DNA of 19,423 nucleotides from Armatimonadota bacterium (GCA_026419655.1 JANZZA010000206.1:1-19423); one strand, 5' to 3'. Positions 8,336-16,594 are shown, counted from the stretch's first letter. The notes: a model not told the origin generated them from the letters alone. Program-made: numbers and translations.

Positions 8336-8510
8336 GCTAGCCTGTGCGCCAGAGTAAACACCTTGTGGGTTTCGGGCAGGAAAAACCACGAAAAGGGGAT
8401 CAAGGGGGACGGCTTTGCTGGTGGCTGCCCCTCGAGAAGACTTCCCCTGGTATCTTTCCCGTTTTAGGCCCGCTGGCGCGAGGAGATTCTTTCGAAGAGA
8501 GAGCGTTCCA

Positions 8511-9581
8511 ATGGTCATGAACTACTCAGAACGCCAACAGCAAGTCATGGCGACTTTGGCAGCCGAGGGCATAGAGGGCCTGGTCGTTGTATCTCCGGCC
8601 AACGTCCGCTACCTCACGGGCTTCGCTGGCGAGGGGGTGTTGCTGCTTGACGAAAAACCTTGCATCGTCACCGATGGCCGCTACCAGGAAGAGGGAAAAC
8701 GAGCGAAGGCTGAGCTAGTAATCGCCCAAAATGGAGCATTGGCAGGCCTTTGTCAGTTATTGGGTGAGCGAAAGCCTGGGCGGGTGGGCTTCGAGGCTGA
8801 CCACACCACGGTCACATGGGCTGAACGGATGCGGACGGCCGTGGAAGAGGCGGAACTGGTGCCTACCAGCAGCGTGGTCGAGAAACTGCGTGCGTGCAAG
8901 GATGACGAGGAGCTTGCCCTCATTCGCCGTGCTGCAGCTATTGCCGATATGGCTCTGGCGGATTTCCTGGCGTCAGATTTTGAAGGTATGACGGAGCGCC
9001 GGGTGGCCTTGGCCATTCACGGGGCCCTGCTGGATTTGGGCGCGGAAGGGCCGGCCTTCGACATCATTGTCGCCTTTGGCGAGGGCGCCGCTGAACCGCA
9101 TCACGCCAACACCGACAAAGTTATCTCGGGGCCGGGTGTCCTTCTTCTTGATATTGGTGCCACGGTCGAGGGTTATCGTTCTGACCTTACCCGCACCGTC
9201 TTTCTGGGACCGCCCGACGACACCTTTCGGCGGTTATACCGCGCTGCATGGGAGGCCCAGCGACGCTCCTTGAGCGTTCTTCGAGCAGGAGTAAGCTCCC
9301 GCGAAGTGGACAATGCCGCGCGGAGCTTCCTGGCTGACGAGGGACTGGCCGAATATTTCTCCCACGGTCTGGGCCATGGCGTGGGGCTGGAAATACATGA
9401 GGCACCGACGCTTGGCCCGACCCGCGATGATACTCTCCAGGCAGGCCAGGTGGTCACGGTTGAGCCAGGGCTCTACTTGCCTGGTTGGGGTGGTGTAAGG
9501 ATCGAGGACCTCGTCATTGTCCGCGAGGATGGGGCAGAGGTTGTATCGGCTGCCCCCAAGCTCGCCCCCGATGCTTTGTGA
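8511..9581 (+). CDS. pepP: M24B metallopeptidase (Xaa-Pro aminopeptidase/dipeptidase type)
   Basis: A 356-residue creatinase-fold metallopeptidase that removes N-terminal residues preceding proline or cleaves Xaa-Pro dipeptides. The N-terminal half (1-125) is the creatinase N-domain with SPANVRYLTGFAGEG (28-42). The catalytic half has all five dinuclear metal ligands: Asp214 in LLLDIGATVEGYRSDLT, Asp225, His289 in HGLGHGVGLEIHEAP, Glu318 in VTVEPGLYLPGWGG and Glu332 in VRIEDLVIV. His198 (EPHHAN) and His296 match the substrate-binding histidines of the family. The length fits the short bacterial PepP/PepQ-like enzymes adjacent to aroQ in other genomes, where efp usually follows; here no efp follows. 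The start at ATG 8511 (or 8517) is chosen from homology, as only a weak purine-rich ribosome site is present. Aminopeptidase versus prolidase cannot be decided. Confidence 0.93.
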   Translation: MVMNYSERQQQVMATLAAEGIEGLVVVSPANVRYLTGFAGEGVLLLDEKPCIVTDGRYQEEGKRAKAELVIAQNGALAGLCQLLGERKPGRVGFEADHTTVTWAERMRTAVEEAELVPTSSVVEKLRACKDDEELALIRRAAAIADMALADFLASDFEGMTERRVALAIHGALLDLGAEGPAFDIIVAFGEGAAEPHHANTDKVISGPGVLLLDIGATVEGYRSDLTRTVFLGPPDDTFRRLYRAAWEAQRRSLSVLRAGVSSREVDNAARSFLADEGLAEYFSHGLGHGVGLEIHEAPTLGPTRDDTLQAGQVVTVEPGLYLPGWGGVRIEDLVIVREDGAEVVSAAPKLAPDAL

Positions 9582-9611
9582 CCGCAACTCCCTTTACAGG
9601 TGGTGAGACGA

Positions 9612-10637
9612 ATGGGAACTAAACCCGCCGTCTGGTACTGGCCCGTGCAGTCACACACGGACCTTGTCTTCCGTCCCGAGGTGTTTCGGGCGCTATGCGA
9701 AGAGTTCGATGTGCAGGTCAACGAGACAGGGCGGCAGCTTACCGCCGAGGAAATCTCTGCTCACCTGGCTGACTTTGACGCCGTAATCACGGGCTGGGGT
9801 ACACCGCCTTTTTCTGCCGAGGCGCTCGAAAAGGCGCGTAGATTGCGGCTCATTGCCCACTCGGCAGGTTCCGTCAAGCACTTGTTTCCCGAGGATACCG
9901 TCCAGCGCCTGCTCATTCCACGCGGAGTGGTCGTGTTCAGCGCCAACGAGGCCATCGCTCTCAACGTGGCAGAGAGTGCGGTGGGCCTGCTCATAATGGC
10001 CAGTCGGCGCTGGCCAGACTTTATCTTTGCGATACGACACAGCGGCGCGTGGCGGCCGTCGGGCGTGCCTATGAACGGCCAATACCTGCGGGGGGCCACG
10101 ATTGGAATCGTTGGCGCCAGTGCTGTGGGCAGGGAGGTTATTCGCCTGCTAGCACCTTGGGACGTAAAGATTATCGTCTACGACCCTTACCTGCCCAAGG
10201 ATGCCGCAGAGCGGCTTGGGGTTGAGTGCGTGGGCTTCAACGAACTTTTTGAGCGGGCAGACCACGTATCTATCCATGCCCCGGCCACTCCTGAAACGCA
10301 GCACATGGTTGGGGCCGACCAGCTCCGGCGCCTGCGCGACGGCGCGGTCATCGTAAACACGGCCCGCGGTTCCATAATTGACCATGACGCCCTTTACGCT
10401 GAGGCCCGCACCGGGCGCATCTTTGCCGCCCTCGATGTCACTGACCCTGAGCCGCTTCCACCTGACAGCCCGCTGCGTCGCCTCGACAATGTCTACATAA
10501 CCCCACACATTTCCGGGGCGGGCCACTACGGCTACTTCAAGATAGGCGAGATGACCCTTCAGGCGCTGCGAGATTTCTTCGCTGGCAGGCCTGTCAAAGG
10601 CGCTGTTGACCTCTCGCGGCTTTCCCACTTGGCATAA
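9612..10637 (+). CDS. D-isomer-specific 2-hydroxyacid dehydrogenase
   Basis: A 341-residue NAD-dependent oxidoreductase of the phosphoglycerate/glyoxylate-hydroxypyruvate reductase superfamily, interconverting a 2-oxoacid and a D-2-hydroxyacid in the cytosol. The split substrate-binding domain surrounds a Rossmann domain beginning at GATIGIVGASAVGREV (161-176), with Asp191 (VYDPYL) indicating NAD preference. The catalytic triad is present: Arg252 in NTARGS, Glu280 in DPEPLP and His299 in TPHISGAG. The second glycine of the usual GxGxxG loop is replaced by serine (GASAVG). The C-terminus lacks an ACT domain, so it is not a long-form SerA. ATG 9612 is preceded by AGGTGGTGAG at good spacing and is preferred over GTG 9600 or 9603. 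The actual substrate is unknown, and the neighbouring peptidase gives no clue. Confidence 0.92.
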   Translation: MGTKPAVWYWPVQSHTDLVFRPEVFRALCEEFDVQVNETGRQLTAEEISAHLADFDAVITGWGTPPFSAEALEKARRLRLIAHSAGSVKHLFPEDTVQRLLIPRGVVVFSANEAIALNVAESAVGLLIMASRRWPDFIFAIRHSGAWRPSGVPMNGQYLRGATIGIVGASAVGREVIRLLAPWDVKIIVYDPYLPKDAAERLGVECVGFNELFERADHVSIHAPATPETQHMVGADQLRRLRDGAVIVNTARGSIIDHDALYAEARTGRIFAALDVTDPEPLPPDSPLRRLDNVYITPHISGAGHYGYFKIGEMTLQALRDFFAGRPVKGAVDLSRLSHLA

Positions 10638-11144
10638 TGACACGGGCGCAGGACCGCTTCGCGTGTCTGCACGGCTAGGCAGCACCTAAAAATCAGGGAG
10701 GAAGCAGCGACGTAGCCCTTTAACCGAAGTTCCATACAGAAAGACACTCGGAGGAGCCTGCGGCGGGGGAGGCCTCAAATCGGTTCAGTGCCAGCCCGAA
10801 GCGGGGTGATGATAGAACGGGGACATGTCCGTGTAGTGCCGGCGCTGACGCTCACCCACTTTGGGACGGGCGGGTAGCATGGGAGTGTTTGGTTTTTCCA
10901 GGATTCCGTTTCATACGGGAAAGAGTCAGGCGCGAAAAATCACCTCGGAGACTCCTGCAACACTGGATGTCGGCTTACCTGGACAGAGGAAGCTGCACAA
11001 GCCTGTGACGCTGACCTTTTACCCGCGGTTTCCTCTGGCGGCCTCAAAAAAGGACCCTGGCAAGAGTCTCCCCAGAAAACCTAATGCTCCCGGACGGCAC
11101 CGTGGTTGACTCTGACCATCGTATCGTTTAGCTTGACCTCCGCA
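10638..11144. other. 507-base gap without a convincing gene
   Basis: This is the only long non-coding stretch in the window. Just after the dehydrogenase stop, GACAC (10639-10643) can pair with GTGTC (10663-10667), and GCG (10646-10648) with CGC (10660-10662), but no T-run follows. A perfect 10-base palindrome GGACATGTCC lies at 10821-10830. GGGAGGAAGCAGC at about 10697 recalls part of the SRP RNA core but lacks the GGAA-capped hairpin. An open frame at 10861-11109 (82 codons, Lys/Pro-rich) has no recognisable domain. TTGACT at 11106-11111, 17 bases before TAGCTT at 11129-11134, is a weak promoter-like pair close to the next start codon. No tRNA, RNase P, tmRNA or known riboswitch core was recognised on either strand. 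Confidence 0.55.
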
Positions 11145-11903
11145 ATGCAGGAACAGCCGCGCCCCCAGTTAAGCATCGTAATACCAGCTTTCAACGAGGC
11201 CGCCGTGATTGGTGACACAGTCGGGACCGTGTGTCAGTTTGTGGCTGACCAGGGCCTGTGCGCAGAAGTAATCGTGGTGGACGACGGGAGCACGGACGAG
11301 ACAGCAATCTTGGCAGAGCAAGCCCTGGCGCGGTGGGAGTTGCCGTCTAAGGTTATCCGGCTCAACCCCAATGAAGGCAAGGCGGTAGCCGTGCGCAGGG
11401 GCATGCTTGAGGCCCGCGGCGACCTTTTGTTGATGACTGATGCCGACCTCTCCGTGAGCATGGGGCATCTGCCGAAGCTCATGGATGCTATTCGGGCGGG
11501 TGCTGATATAGCGATTGCTTCCCGGGCGGTTCGGGGTGCCCGACTTGACCCTCCACAGCCCTTCTGGCGCCTGCTAATAGGAAAGATGTATGGCCTGCTC
11601 CGGCGTCTCATCGTCCTGCCGCGCATCGCCGACACCCAGTGCGGCTTTAAGTTGTTTACCCGGCAGGCCGCCCGCGAGGCTTTCAGCCGGCAGGCGAGCA
11701 AAAGCTGGGCCTTCGACGCCGAGGTGCTGTACATCGCACACCGGCTGGGCTACAGCATCGTTGAAGTTCCGGTGGTATGGTGCAACCGGCGTGAAAGTAA
11801 GGTCCGGGTGCTGCGAGACCTGTGGAGTGTATTGCGCGACTTACTGGCAGTCCGCTGGCGCCACCGCAAGTTGAACCGGCGCGACCGTGCATGCGGGGGT
11901 TGA
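11145..11903 (+). CDS. Family 2 glycosyltransferase, dolichyl-phosphate glucose synthase type
   Basis: A 252-residue cytosolic-facing GT2 enzyme that likely transfers a hexose from a nucleotide sugar to a polyprenyl phosphate or related acceptor. Motifs are SIVIPAFNEAAVIGDTV (10-26), VVDDGSTDET (44-53), NPNEGKAVAVRRGM (74-87), the metal-binding DAD (99-101), ASRAVRGARLDPPQPFWR (125-142) and the diagnostic IADTQCGFKLF (161-171), followed by WAFDAEVLYIAHRLGYSIVEVP. This set matches the Alg5/DPG-synthase branch rather than the rhamnosyltransferase branch seen upstream in the window. There is no C-terminal membrane domain, only a basic tail. The ATG at 11145 is preferred over TTG 11106, although no clear Shine-Dalgarno is seen. 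It stands alone between two gaps, so it may have its own promoter. The last codons are repeated downstream (see the repeat entry). Confidence 0.9.
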   Translation: MQEQPRPQLSIVIPAFNEAAVIGDTVGTVCQFVADQGLCAEVIVVDDGSTDETAILAEQALARWELPSKVIRLNPNEGKAVAVRRGMLEARGDLLLMTDADLSVSMGHLPKLMDAIRAGADIAIASRAVRGARLDPPQPFWRLLIGKMYGLLRRLIVLPRIADTQCGFKLFTRQAAREAFSRQASKSWAFDAEVLYIAHRLGYSIVEVPVVWCNRRESKVRVLRDLWSVLRDLLAVRWRHRKLNRRDRACGG

Positions 11904-11965
11904 GACTGTATGGTTTCCCCAGGCGCATTTGCCTTCTCGGTGCGACCGTGCACGCGGAGGTTGAA
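11881..11965 (+). repeat. Imperfect direct repeat of the glycosyltransferase 3' end
   Basis: The bases from 11881 (GCGACCGTGCATGCGGGGG, covering the last codons and the stop region of the glycosyltransferase gene) recur from 11942 as GCGACCGTGCACGCGGAGG. About 24 bases match with three or four differences, at an offset of 61 bases. The sequence between the copies is not repeated. The second copy lies in non-coding DNA, so it looks like a decayed short duplication of the gene end, or two copies of a short recognition or structural element. Confidence 0.75.
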
Positions 11966-12080
11966 GTCACAGCACCATCTTAGAAAAGGTGGTTGTGTGG
12001 ACCCGAGCGGGAGTGCTCTCGCATGTCGGTTTCGCGTCGTCCGTGTCGTGCCCAGCCCTCCTCGTGAGTAACGGGAGATT

Positions 12081-14537
12081 ATGCCAGCACGCTATGCTGA
12101 GGTAGCCGTTGAGGTTCGTAGCGCACGGGGCGAAGGCGTGTACACCTACCTCGTGCCGCGGTTTCTTGAGTCGCGCCTGCAGGTGGGCAGCCACGTTATC
12201 GTGCCCTTTGGTCGGCGGCGCGTGTCAGGATATGTGGTTGGTTTTCCCGCCGAGGCGCCGCCGGTTCAGCTCAAAGAAATCGTGTCTCTGCTGGCGGACG
12301 AGCCGCTGCTGACGGAAGAGGGCCTGGCCATGGCGCGCTGGGTAGCTCACACTTGGTATGCGCCGCTCACGGATGCCCTGCGGTTGGTGCTGCCACCCGG
12401 CGGCCGGCAGATTTACGGTGAGAGCGTGGAACTGTTGGCGGACGACCTGGAAGAGCTTACGCCGGCCCCGAGACAGAAGCTCGTGGCCGAGGCCCTTAGG
12501 GGTTTAGGGGGGCGAGCGAAGGTCCAGCGGCTCCTGATACAGGTGCGCCAGATGGGCTGGCGGCAAGTGAACCTGGACCGATTGCGAGACATTCTGCGTG
12601 CCCTGCAAGAGCGTGGTGTAGTGGTGGTGCAGCGCTATCTTCGCCCGCCTGCGGTTCGTCCCGTTACGCGCAAGCACGTTTTCCTTACTGACCCCGATGC
12701 TGCTCGTGCTAATCTCACGGAGCTCTCTCTTTCTGCGCCGCGCCAGGCACTGGTTCTTCAGTCCTTGCTTTCCGCTCGCCGCGAGCTGCCGCTGGCTGAC
12801 TTTTCCCGGGCTGCTGTGGCTGCATTGGAGCGTAAAGGCATTGTTCGCGTACAAGAAATCACTGCGGAGCGCCGTCCGGAGGAAGGTTTGCCTTCGGACC
12901 CACGCTTTCTGGAGTTGTCTTCCCACCAGCGCACGGTTTTCGAGCACGTGCGGGGATTGCTCCACCGCCGGGAGTTCGGGGCCGTCTTGCTTCATGGCGT
13001 GACAGGGAGTGGAAAGACAGAAGTTTATCTGCACTGCCTGCGCGAGTGCTTGCAGGCTGGTCGCAATGCCATCGTCTTGGTGCCGGAAATCGCCCTCACG
13101 CCCCAGGTGGTAGGTCGGATAACCGCGCGGTTTGGTTCCCAGACGGCGCTTCTTCACAGTGCCCTGTCGCCCGGCCAGCGTTATGACGAGTGGCAACGAA
13201 TACGCTTGGGCCGGGCACGCATAGCGGTGGGGCCACGGTCAGCTCTCTTCGCTCCTCTCGGTAACATTGGCCTGATTGTCCTCGACGAAGAGCATGAGAG
13301 TGCCTACAAGCAAGCTAGTTCGCCCCGGTATCACGCGCGCGACGTGGCCTTCGAATTAGGCCGCCGTCACAACGCGGCTGTGATATTGGGCAGCGCAACG
13401 CCGTCGGTTGAGACCTATTATCGGGCCTCCATAGGCGAGGGGGGTATGAGGTTATTCGAGCTGCCGGAGCGTATAGATGCTCGGCCGCTGCCTCAGGTGC
13501 GGCTAGTGGACCTCACCCAGGACGTAGTCATCGCCGAGGGGCGCACCTTCAGCGAGCCGCTGCTTACGGCTCTCGACGTTGCCCTGTCGCGCGGCGAGCA
13601 AGCCATCCTTTTCCTCAATCGCCGGGGCTTTGCAACGGTCATCATGTGCCATGCCTGTGGCACGCGGTTTGAGTGCCCCGATTGTGGTATTTCGTTGACC
13701 TATCACCACGGCCAGCGGCGGCTTGAATGTCATTATTGTGGCTTCGACCGGGCCAGGCCCACCCGGTGCGACGCCTGCGGCTCAGAAGACATAGGCTTTC
13801 TGGGGTTGGGCACGGAACGGGTGACCGAGCAACTGTTGCGACATTTCCCGCGGGCGGTGGTCGGTCGTCTGGACCGGGATGCTGTACGACGGCGGGGCCT
13901 GCTGCGTGAGACGCTGGCAGCTTTCGCGCGCGGCGAGGTTCAGGTGCTCATAGGCACCCAGATGCTGGCCAAGGGACTGGACTTTCCCGGAGTGACGCTG
14001 GTAGGCGTGCTGAACGCAGACGTGGGGCTTGCCTGGCCTGACTTTCGAGCTTCTGAAAGGACCTTTCAGCTCGTCACTCAGGTGGCTGGTCGCGCTGGAC
14101 GTGCGGATAAGCCTGGTCTTGTGGTTGTTCAGACCTACAAACCAGAGCATGAGGCGCTACAGGCTGCGGCTCGCCACGATTTTGCACGTTTTTTCGCCCA
14201 CGAGCTGCAGGCCCGACGAGAGAATCGGTGGCCGCCCTTTGTTCACATCGCCAGGCTATTGTTTACCGACCGGGACGAGGGACGGTGTGCGGCCAAAGCG
14301 CAGGCCGTAGCCCTTTGTTTAGAAAACCTTGGTATACAAGCCAAGGGCGACGGGGTACACTACCTTGGTCCATCGAAGGCGCCTCTGGTGCGTCTCCGGG
14401 GTCTTTGGCGACGTCATATCGTCCTGAAGGCTCCCAGCCGCGATGAACTTACAGAAGCAGTGGAGCGCGCCATGGCTGTCCGCGAGATCCAGCGAGCAGC
14501 GCCGCTGGTGGACATAGACCCGCTGGATATGCTTTGA
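12081..14537 (+). CDS. priA: Primosomal replication-restart helicase PriA
   Basis: An 818-residue PriA (DinG-unrelated SF2 3'-5' helicase) that recognises stalled or repaired forks and reloads the replicative helicase. The N-terminal 3'-DNA-end-binding domain covers about 1-105 (YAEVAVEV, GEGVYTYLVP, VGSHVIVPFGRR), followed by a winged-helix region. The helicase core has Walker A GVTGSGKT (306-313), Walker B DEEH (402-405, in DEEHESAYKQ), GSATPS (437-442) and the motif VI region QVAGRAGR (667-674). The inserted zinc module has eight cysteines in four CxxC pairs at 523/526, 532/535, 550/553 and 563/566. Family length is about 730-830, so it is full length. GGGAG sits just before the ATG at 12081. 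It is followed 10 bases later by def and then fmt, a block shared by many bacteria and consistent with one operon. Confidence 0.98.
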   Translation: MPARYAEVAVEVRSARGEGVYTYLVPRFLESRLQVGSHVIVPFGRRRVSGYVVGFPAEAPPVQLKEIVSLLADEPLLTEEGLAMARWVAHTWYAPLTDALRLVLPPGGRQIYGESVELLADDLEELTPAPRQKLVAEALRGLGGRAKVQRLLIQVRQMGWRQVNLDRLRDILRALQERGVVVVQRYLRPPAVRPVTRKHVFLTDPDAARANLTELSLSAPRQALVLQSLLSARRELPLADFSRAAVAALERKGIVRVQEITAERRPEEGLPSDPRFLELSSHQRTVFEHVRGLLHRREFGAVLLHGVTGSGKTEVYLHCLRECLQAGRNAIVLVPEIALTPQVVGRITARFGSQTALLHSALSPGQRYDEWQRIRLGRARIAVGPRSALFAPLGNIGLIVLDEEHESAYKQASSPRYHARDVAFELGRRHNAAVILGSATPSVETYYRASIGEGGMRLFELPERIDARPLPQVRLVDLTQDVVIAEGRTFSEPLLTALDVALSRGEQAILFLNRRGFATVIMCHACGTRFECPDCGISLTYHHGQRRLECHYCGFDRARPTRCDACGSEDIGFLGLGTERVTEQLLRHFPRAVVGRLDRDAVRRRGLLRETLAAFARGEVQVLIGTQMLAKGLDFPGVTLVGVLNADVGLAWPDFRASERTFQLVTQVAGRAGRADKPGLVVVQTYKPEHEALQAAARHDFARFFAHELQARRENRWPPFVHIARLLFTDRDEGRCAAKAQAVALCLENLGIQAKGDGVHYLGPSKAPLVRLRGLWRRHIVLKAPSRDELTEAVERAMAVREIQRAAPLVDIDPLDML

Positions 14538-14547
14538 GGTGCGTGCG

Positions 14548-15258
14548 ATGGCAGTGCGCAGAATAATGTATTTAGGCGAGCCAATCCTGAGAGAAGTTGC
14601 CAAGCCTGTTGCAGCCTTTGACGCAGGCCTGGCCGCTTTAGCCGAGGATATGATAGAGACCATGTTGGAGGCGCCCGGGCTGGGGCTTTCGGCGCCCCAG
14701 GTCGGGGCCGGCATAAGGCTCATCGTTGTCAGAGTGCCCAGGCCTGATGCTGAGACTGATGCCGAGGAGGAAACCGCTGAAGGCGGCGGTGCAAAGGTTG
14801 ACCAGCATCGCGACGCCGACGAGGCCCAAGCAACTGACGAGAAGGATGAGGCGCAAAGCCAAGAAGAGGTGACCGTGTTCGTCCTGGCTAATCCCGAAAT
14901 CGTGGAGTTGGGAGAGGAAACGGTCACGCGAGTCGAAGGTTGCCTCAGCTTACCCACCCTTCACGGCCTCGTAACCCGGCCGGAGAGGGTAATGGTGCGC
15001 GGCAGTACCCTTGAAGGTCAGAACGTTGAGCTGGAGGCTTGCGGTCTGCTGGCCCGGGTCTTTCAGCACGAAATAGACCACCTTAATGGTGTCCTGTTCA
15101 TAGACCGCGCCGAAGCGGAATCTCTTTACTGGCTTGTGCCGGATGAGGAAGAGGAGACTGGCTACCGCGAGGAGCCGACGACGGTTGAGGAAGTCGTGGA
15201 GCGGTTCGAGCGGTTGCGTCAGCGTCGGCTGAGCCGGGAGGCCAGGGCCTCCTCTTGA
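14548..15258 (+). CDS. def: Peptide deformylase with acidic insertion
   Basis: A 236-residue metalloprotease that removes the formyl group from nascent N-terminal formylmethionine at the ribosome exit. All three signature motifs are present: GLGLSAPQ (44-51, with Ser in place of the usual Ala), EGCLS (130-134, metal ligand Cys132) and QHEIDH (173-178, ligands His174 and His178, catalytic Glu175). Between motifs 1 and 2 the family normally has a short beta hairpin; here residues 65-108 form an insertion rich in Asp, Glu, Ala and Gln that looks disordered. A further acidic tail follows residue 198, making the protein much longer than the usual 150-190 residues. The ATG at 14548 is preceded by GAGGTG within the end of priA; GTG 14539 is less likely. 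It lies between priA and fmt, whose product adds the group that Def removes. Confidence 0.96.
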   Translation: MAVRRIMYLGEPILREVAKPVAAFDAGLAALAEDMIETMLEAPGLGLSAPQVGAGIRLIVVRVPRPDAETDAEEETAEGGGAKVDQHRDADEAQATDEKDEAQSQEEVTVFVLANPEIVELGEETVTRVEGCLSLPTLHGLVTRPERVMVRGSTLEGQNVELEACGLLARVFQHEIDHLNGVLFIDRAEAESLYWLVPDEEEETGYREEPTTVEEVVERFERLRQRRLSREARASS

Positions 15259-15270
15259 GGTCGTCAGGCC

Positions 15271-16212
15271 ATGGGCGTGCTGTTTTTTGGTACCCCTGAG
15301 GCAGCAGTACCCTTCTTGGAAGTTTGCGCCGAAACATTGGGGCTGGTTGGCGTGGTGACGGTCCCAGACCGGCCCAAAGGTCGGGGCCGTGCTCTGCAGC
15401 CCTCGGCTGTCAAAGTAGCTGCTCAGCGGCTGGGGGTCAGGGTTTTTCAGCCCGAGTCCTGCCGCGACGCAGAATTTCTCGATGCGGCCAAGAGCTTGGC
15501 TCCTACCTGCGTGGTTGTCGTGGCCTATGGTCAGATCTTGCCGCAGGAGGTAATCCGGCTAGCTCCAGTCGCCTTGAACGTCCACTTCAGCTTACTTCCT
15601 CAGTTACGAGGGCCAGCGCCGGTGCAGCGTGCCCTGGCCTGGGGCTTTGCCACGACAGGCGTCACCATCCAGCATATTGCTCAGCAACTCGACGCGGGAG
15701 ACATTGTGGCCCAGGCAGTAGTGCCGATATGGGAGACTGATGATGCACCAAGGCTTCTGGAGCGCTGCATAAGAGTTGGAGTGCGGCTGCTGCGCGACGT
15801 TTTGGGTCGGATTCGGCGCGGCGAGGGACTTTGCTGGACTGCCCAATCGCACGGCCTCGCCACGTGGGCGCCGAAATGGCAGGCCGAGGATGCTTGGGCT
15901 GTCTTCGATGGGCCGGCTGCGCGGATTGTTTGTCAGGCTCGCGCCGGCGGCTTTGGCACCGGTGCCCCTTGCCTGGTTTTGGGCAAGTGGTTTAAAATCT
16001 GGGCTGCTGAGGAGCTGTGGGGTGTCGGGCGGACCGATAGCCAACCGGGCGCAATTATCCAATTGTTGCGGGGTGGGCCTGTGGTGGCGACCGGGGCTGG
16101 GGGGCTGGTAGTCCAGCAGGGACAGGTCGAGGGCCGCAAGCGTCTCAGCGGAGAAGAGCTGGTGCGGGGCCAGGTTCTGCGGCGCGGCGACATGCTGTTA
16201 CGTTGCACCTAA
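15271..16212 (+). CDS. fmt: Methionyl-tRNA formyltransferase
   Basis: A 313-residue enzyme that formylates initiator Met-tRNA using 10-formyltetrahydrofolate, the start signal of bacterial translation. The N-terminal Rossmann-like formyltransferase domain shows VLFFGTPEAAVPFLE (3-17), the loop VPDRPKGRGRALQPSAVK (31-48) that contacts tRNA, and the catalytic triad Asn103, His105 (NVHFSLLPQLRGPAPVQRAL) and Asp144 (LDAGDI). The C-terminal domain (about 205-313) is the OB-like tRNA-binding part with GRKRLSGEELVRGQ (288-301). The length equals the E. coli enzyme (about 315). It starts with ATG 12 bases after def and ends 22 bases before the small TPR gene, so translation coupling within one operon is likely. 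All key residues are intact. Confidence 0.98.
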   Translation: MGVLFFGTPEAAVPFLEVCAETLGLVGVVTVPDRPKGRGRALQPSAVKVAAQRLGVRVFQPESCRDAEFLDAAKSLAPTCVVVVAYGQILPQEVIRLAPVALNVHFSLLPQLRGPAPVQRALAWGFATTGVTIQHIAQQLDAGDIVAQAVVPIWETDDAPRLLERCIRVGVRLLRDVLGRIRRGEGLCWTAQSHGLATWAPKWQAEDAWAVFDGPAARIVCQARAGGFGTGAPCLVLGKWFKIWAAEELWGVGRTDSQPGAIIQLLRGGPVVATGAGGLVVQQGQVEGRKRLSGEELVRGQVLRRGDMLLRCT

Positions 16213-16234
16213 GACGGTGACAGCGGAGGCTAGG

Positions 16235-16594
16235 ATGGAACCGCAGATGGACGAGAAGCTGCGGTTGGCTGACGAGCACCGTATCAACGGCCGATACGAT
16301 GAAGCTCAGCCCCTGTACGAAGCGCTGATAGCTGAGGATCCGGGCCTCGCAAAGGCCCACTGGGGGCTTGCCCACGTTCTCATGAACATCGGCGAATTCG
16401 AGAGGGCTCTTGACCATTTTCACAGATGTTGCGAACTTGAGCCCTCGAATCAGCGCTTCCTGTACGACTGCGCAATGATGCAGACCATGCTCTCGATGTT
16501 CGACGAGGCCAAGGCGCTCTTCGAGCGGGTCATCAGCCTGGACCCCAACTCGCCGCTTGCTGACGAGGCGCGCAAGCAGCTAGCTTATTACTGA
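16235..16594 (+). CDS. Small TPR protein
   Basis: A 119-residue soluble protein made almost entirely of about three TPR units: 7-38 (RLADEHRINGRYDEAQPLYE), 41-72 (AHWGLAHVLMNIGEFERALD) and 75-106 (FLYDCAMMQTMLSMFDEAKA). TPRs mediate protein contacts, and no catalytic motif is present, so the function is unknown. There is no signal peptide, so it is probably cytosolic, unlike the exported TPR protein encoded near the start of the window. ATG 16235 has GGAGG five bases upstream and is preferred over GTG 16217. It is the last gene before a strong hairpin, and its 22-base spacing from fmt suggests it is the end gene of the priA-def-fmt unit. Confidence 0.88.
   Translation: MEPQMDEKLRLADEHRINGRYDEAQPLYEALIAEDPGLAKAHWGLAHVLMNIGEFERALDHFHRCCELEPSNQRFLYDCAMMQTMLSMFDEAKALFERVISLDPNSPLADEARKQLAYY

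Noticed and set aside
10690..10720. GGGAGGAAGCAGC word resembling the SRP RNA core
   Set aside because: The required stem with the GGAA-type loop between the two conserved halves is missing, and no Alu-type domain or flanking helix was found.
10800..10850. TGATGA and CTGA words like C/D box guide RNA motifs
   Set aside because: C/D box RNAs are archaeal or eukaryotic, the surrounding genes are bacterial, and both words are short enough to occur by chance.
10861..11109. 82-codon Lys/Pro-rich open frame in the long gap
   Set aside because: It has no clear ribosome site, no recognised domain and a composition unlike neighbouring proteins. It could be real but is unsupported.
12011..12030. Small hairpin GAGC...GCTC before priA
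   Set aside because: The stem is short with a wobble and a very tight loop, with no T-run; it is not distinguishable from chance in GC-rich DNA.
12504..13196. 230-codon open frame on the - strand inside priA
   Set aside because: It lies opposite the PriA helicase core, whose conserved motifs explain the sequence fully.
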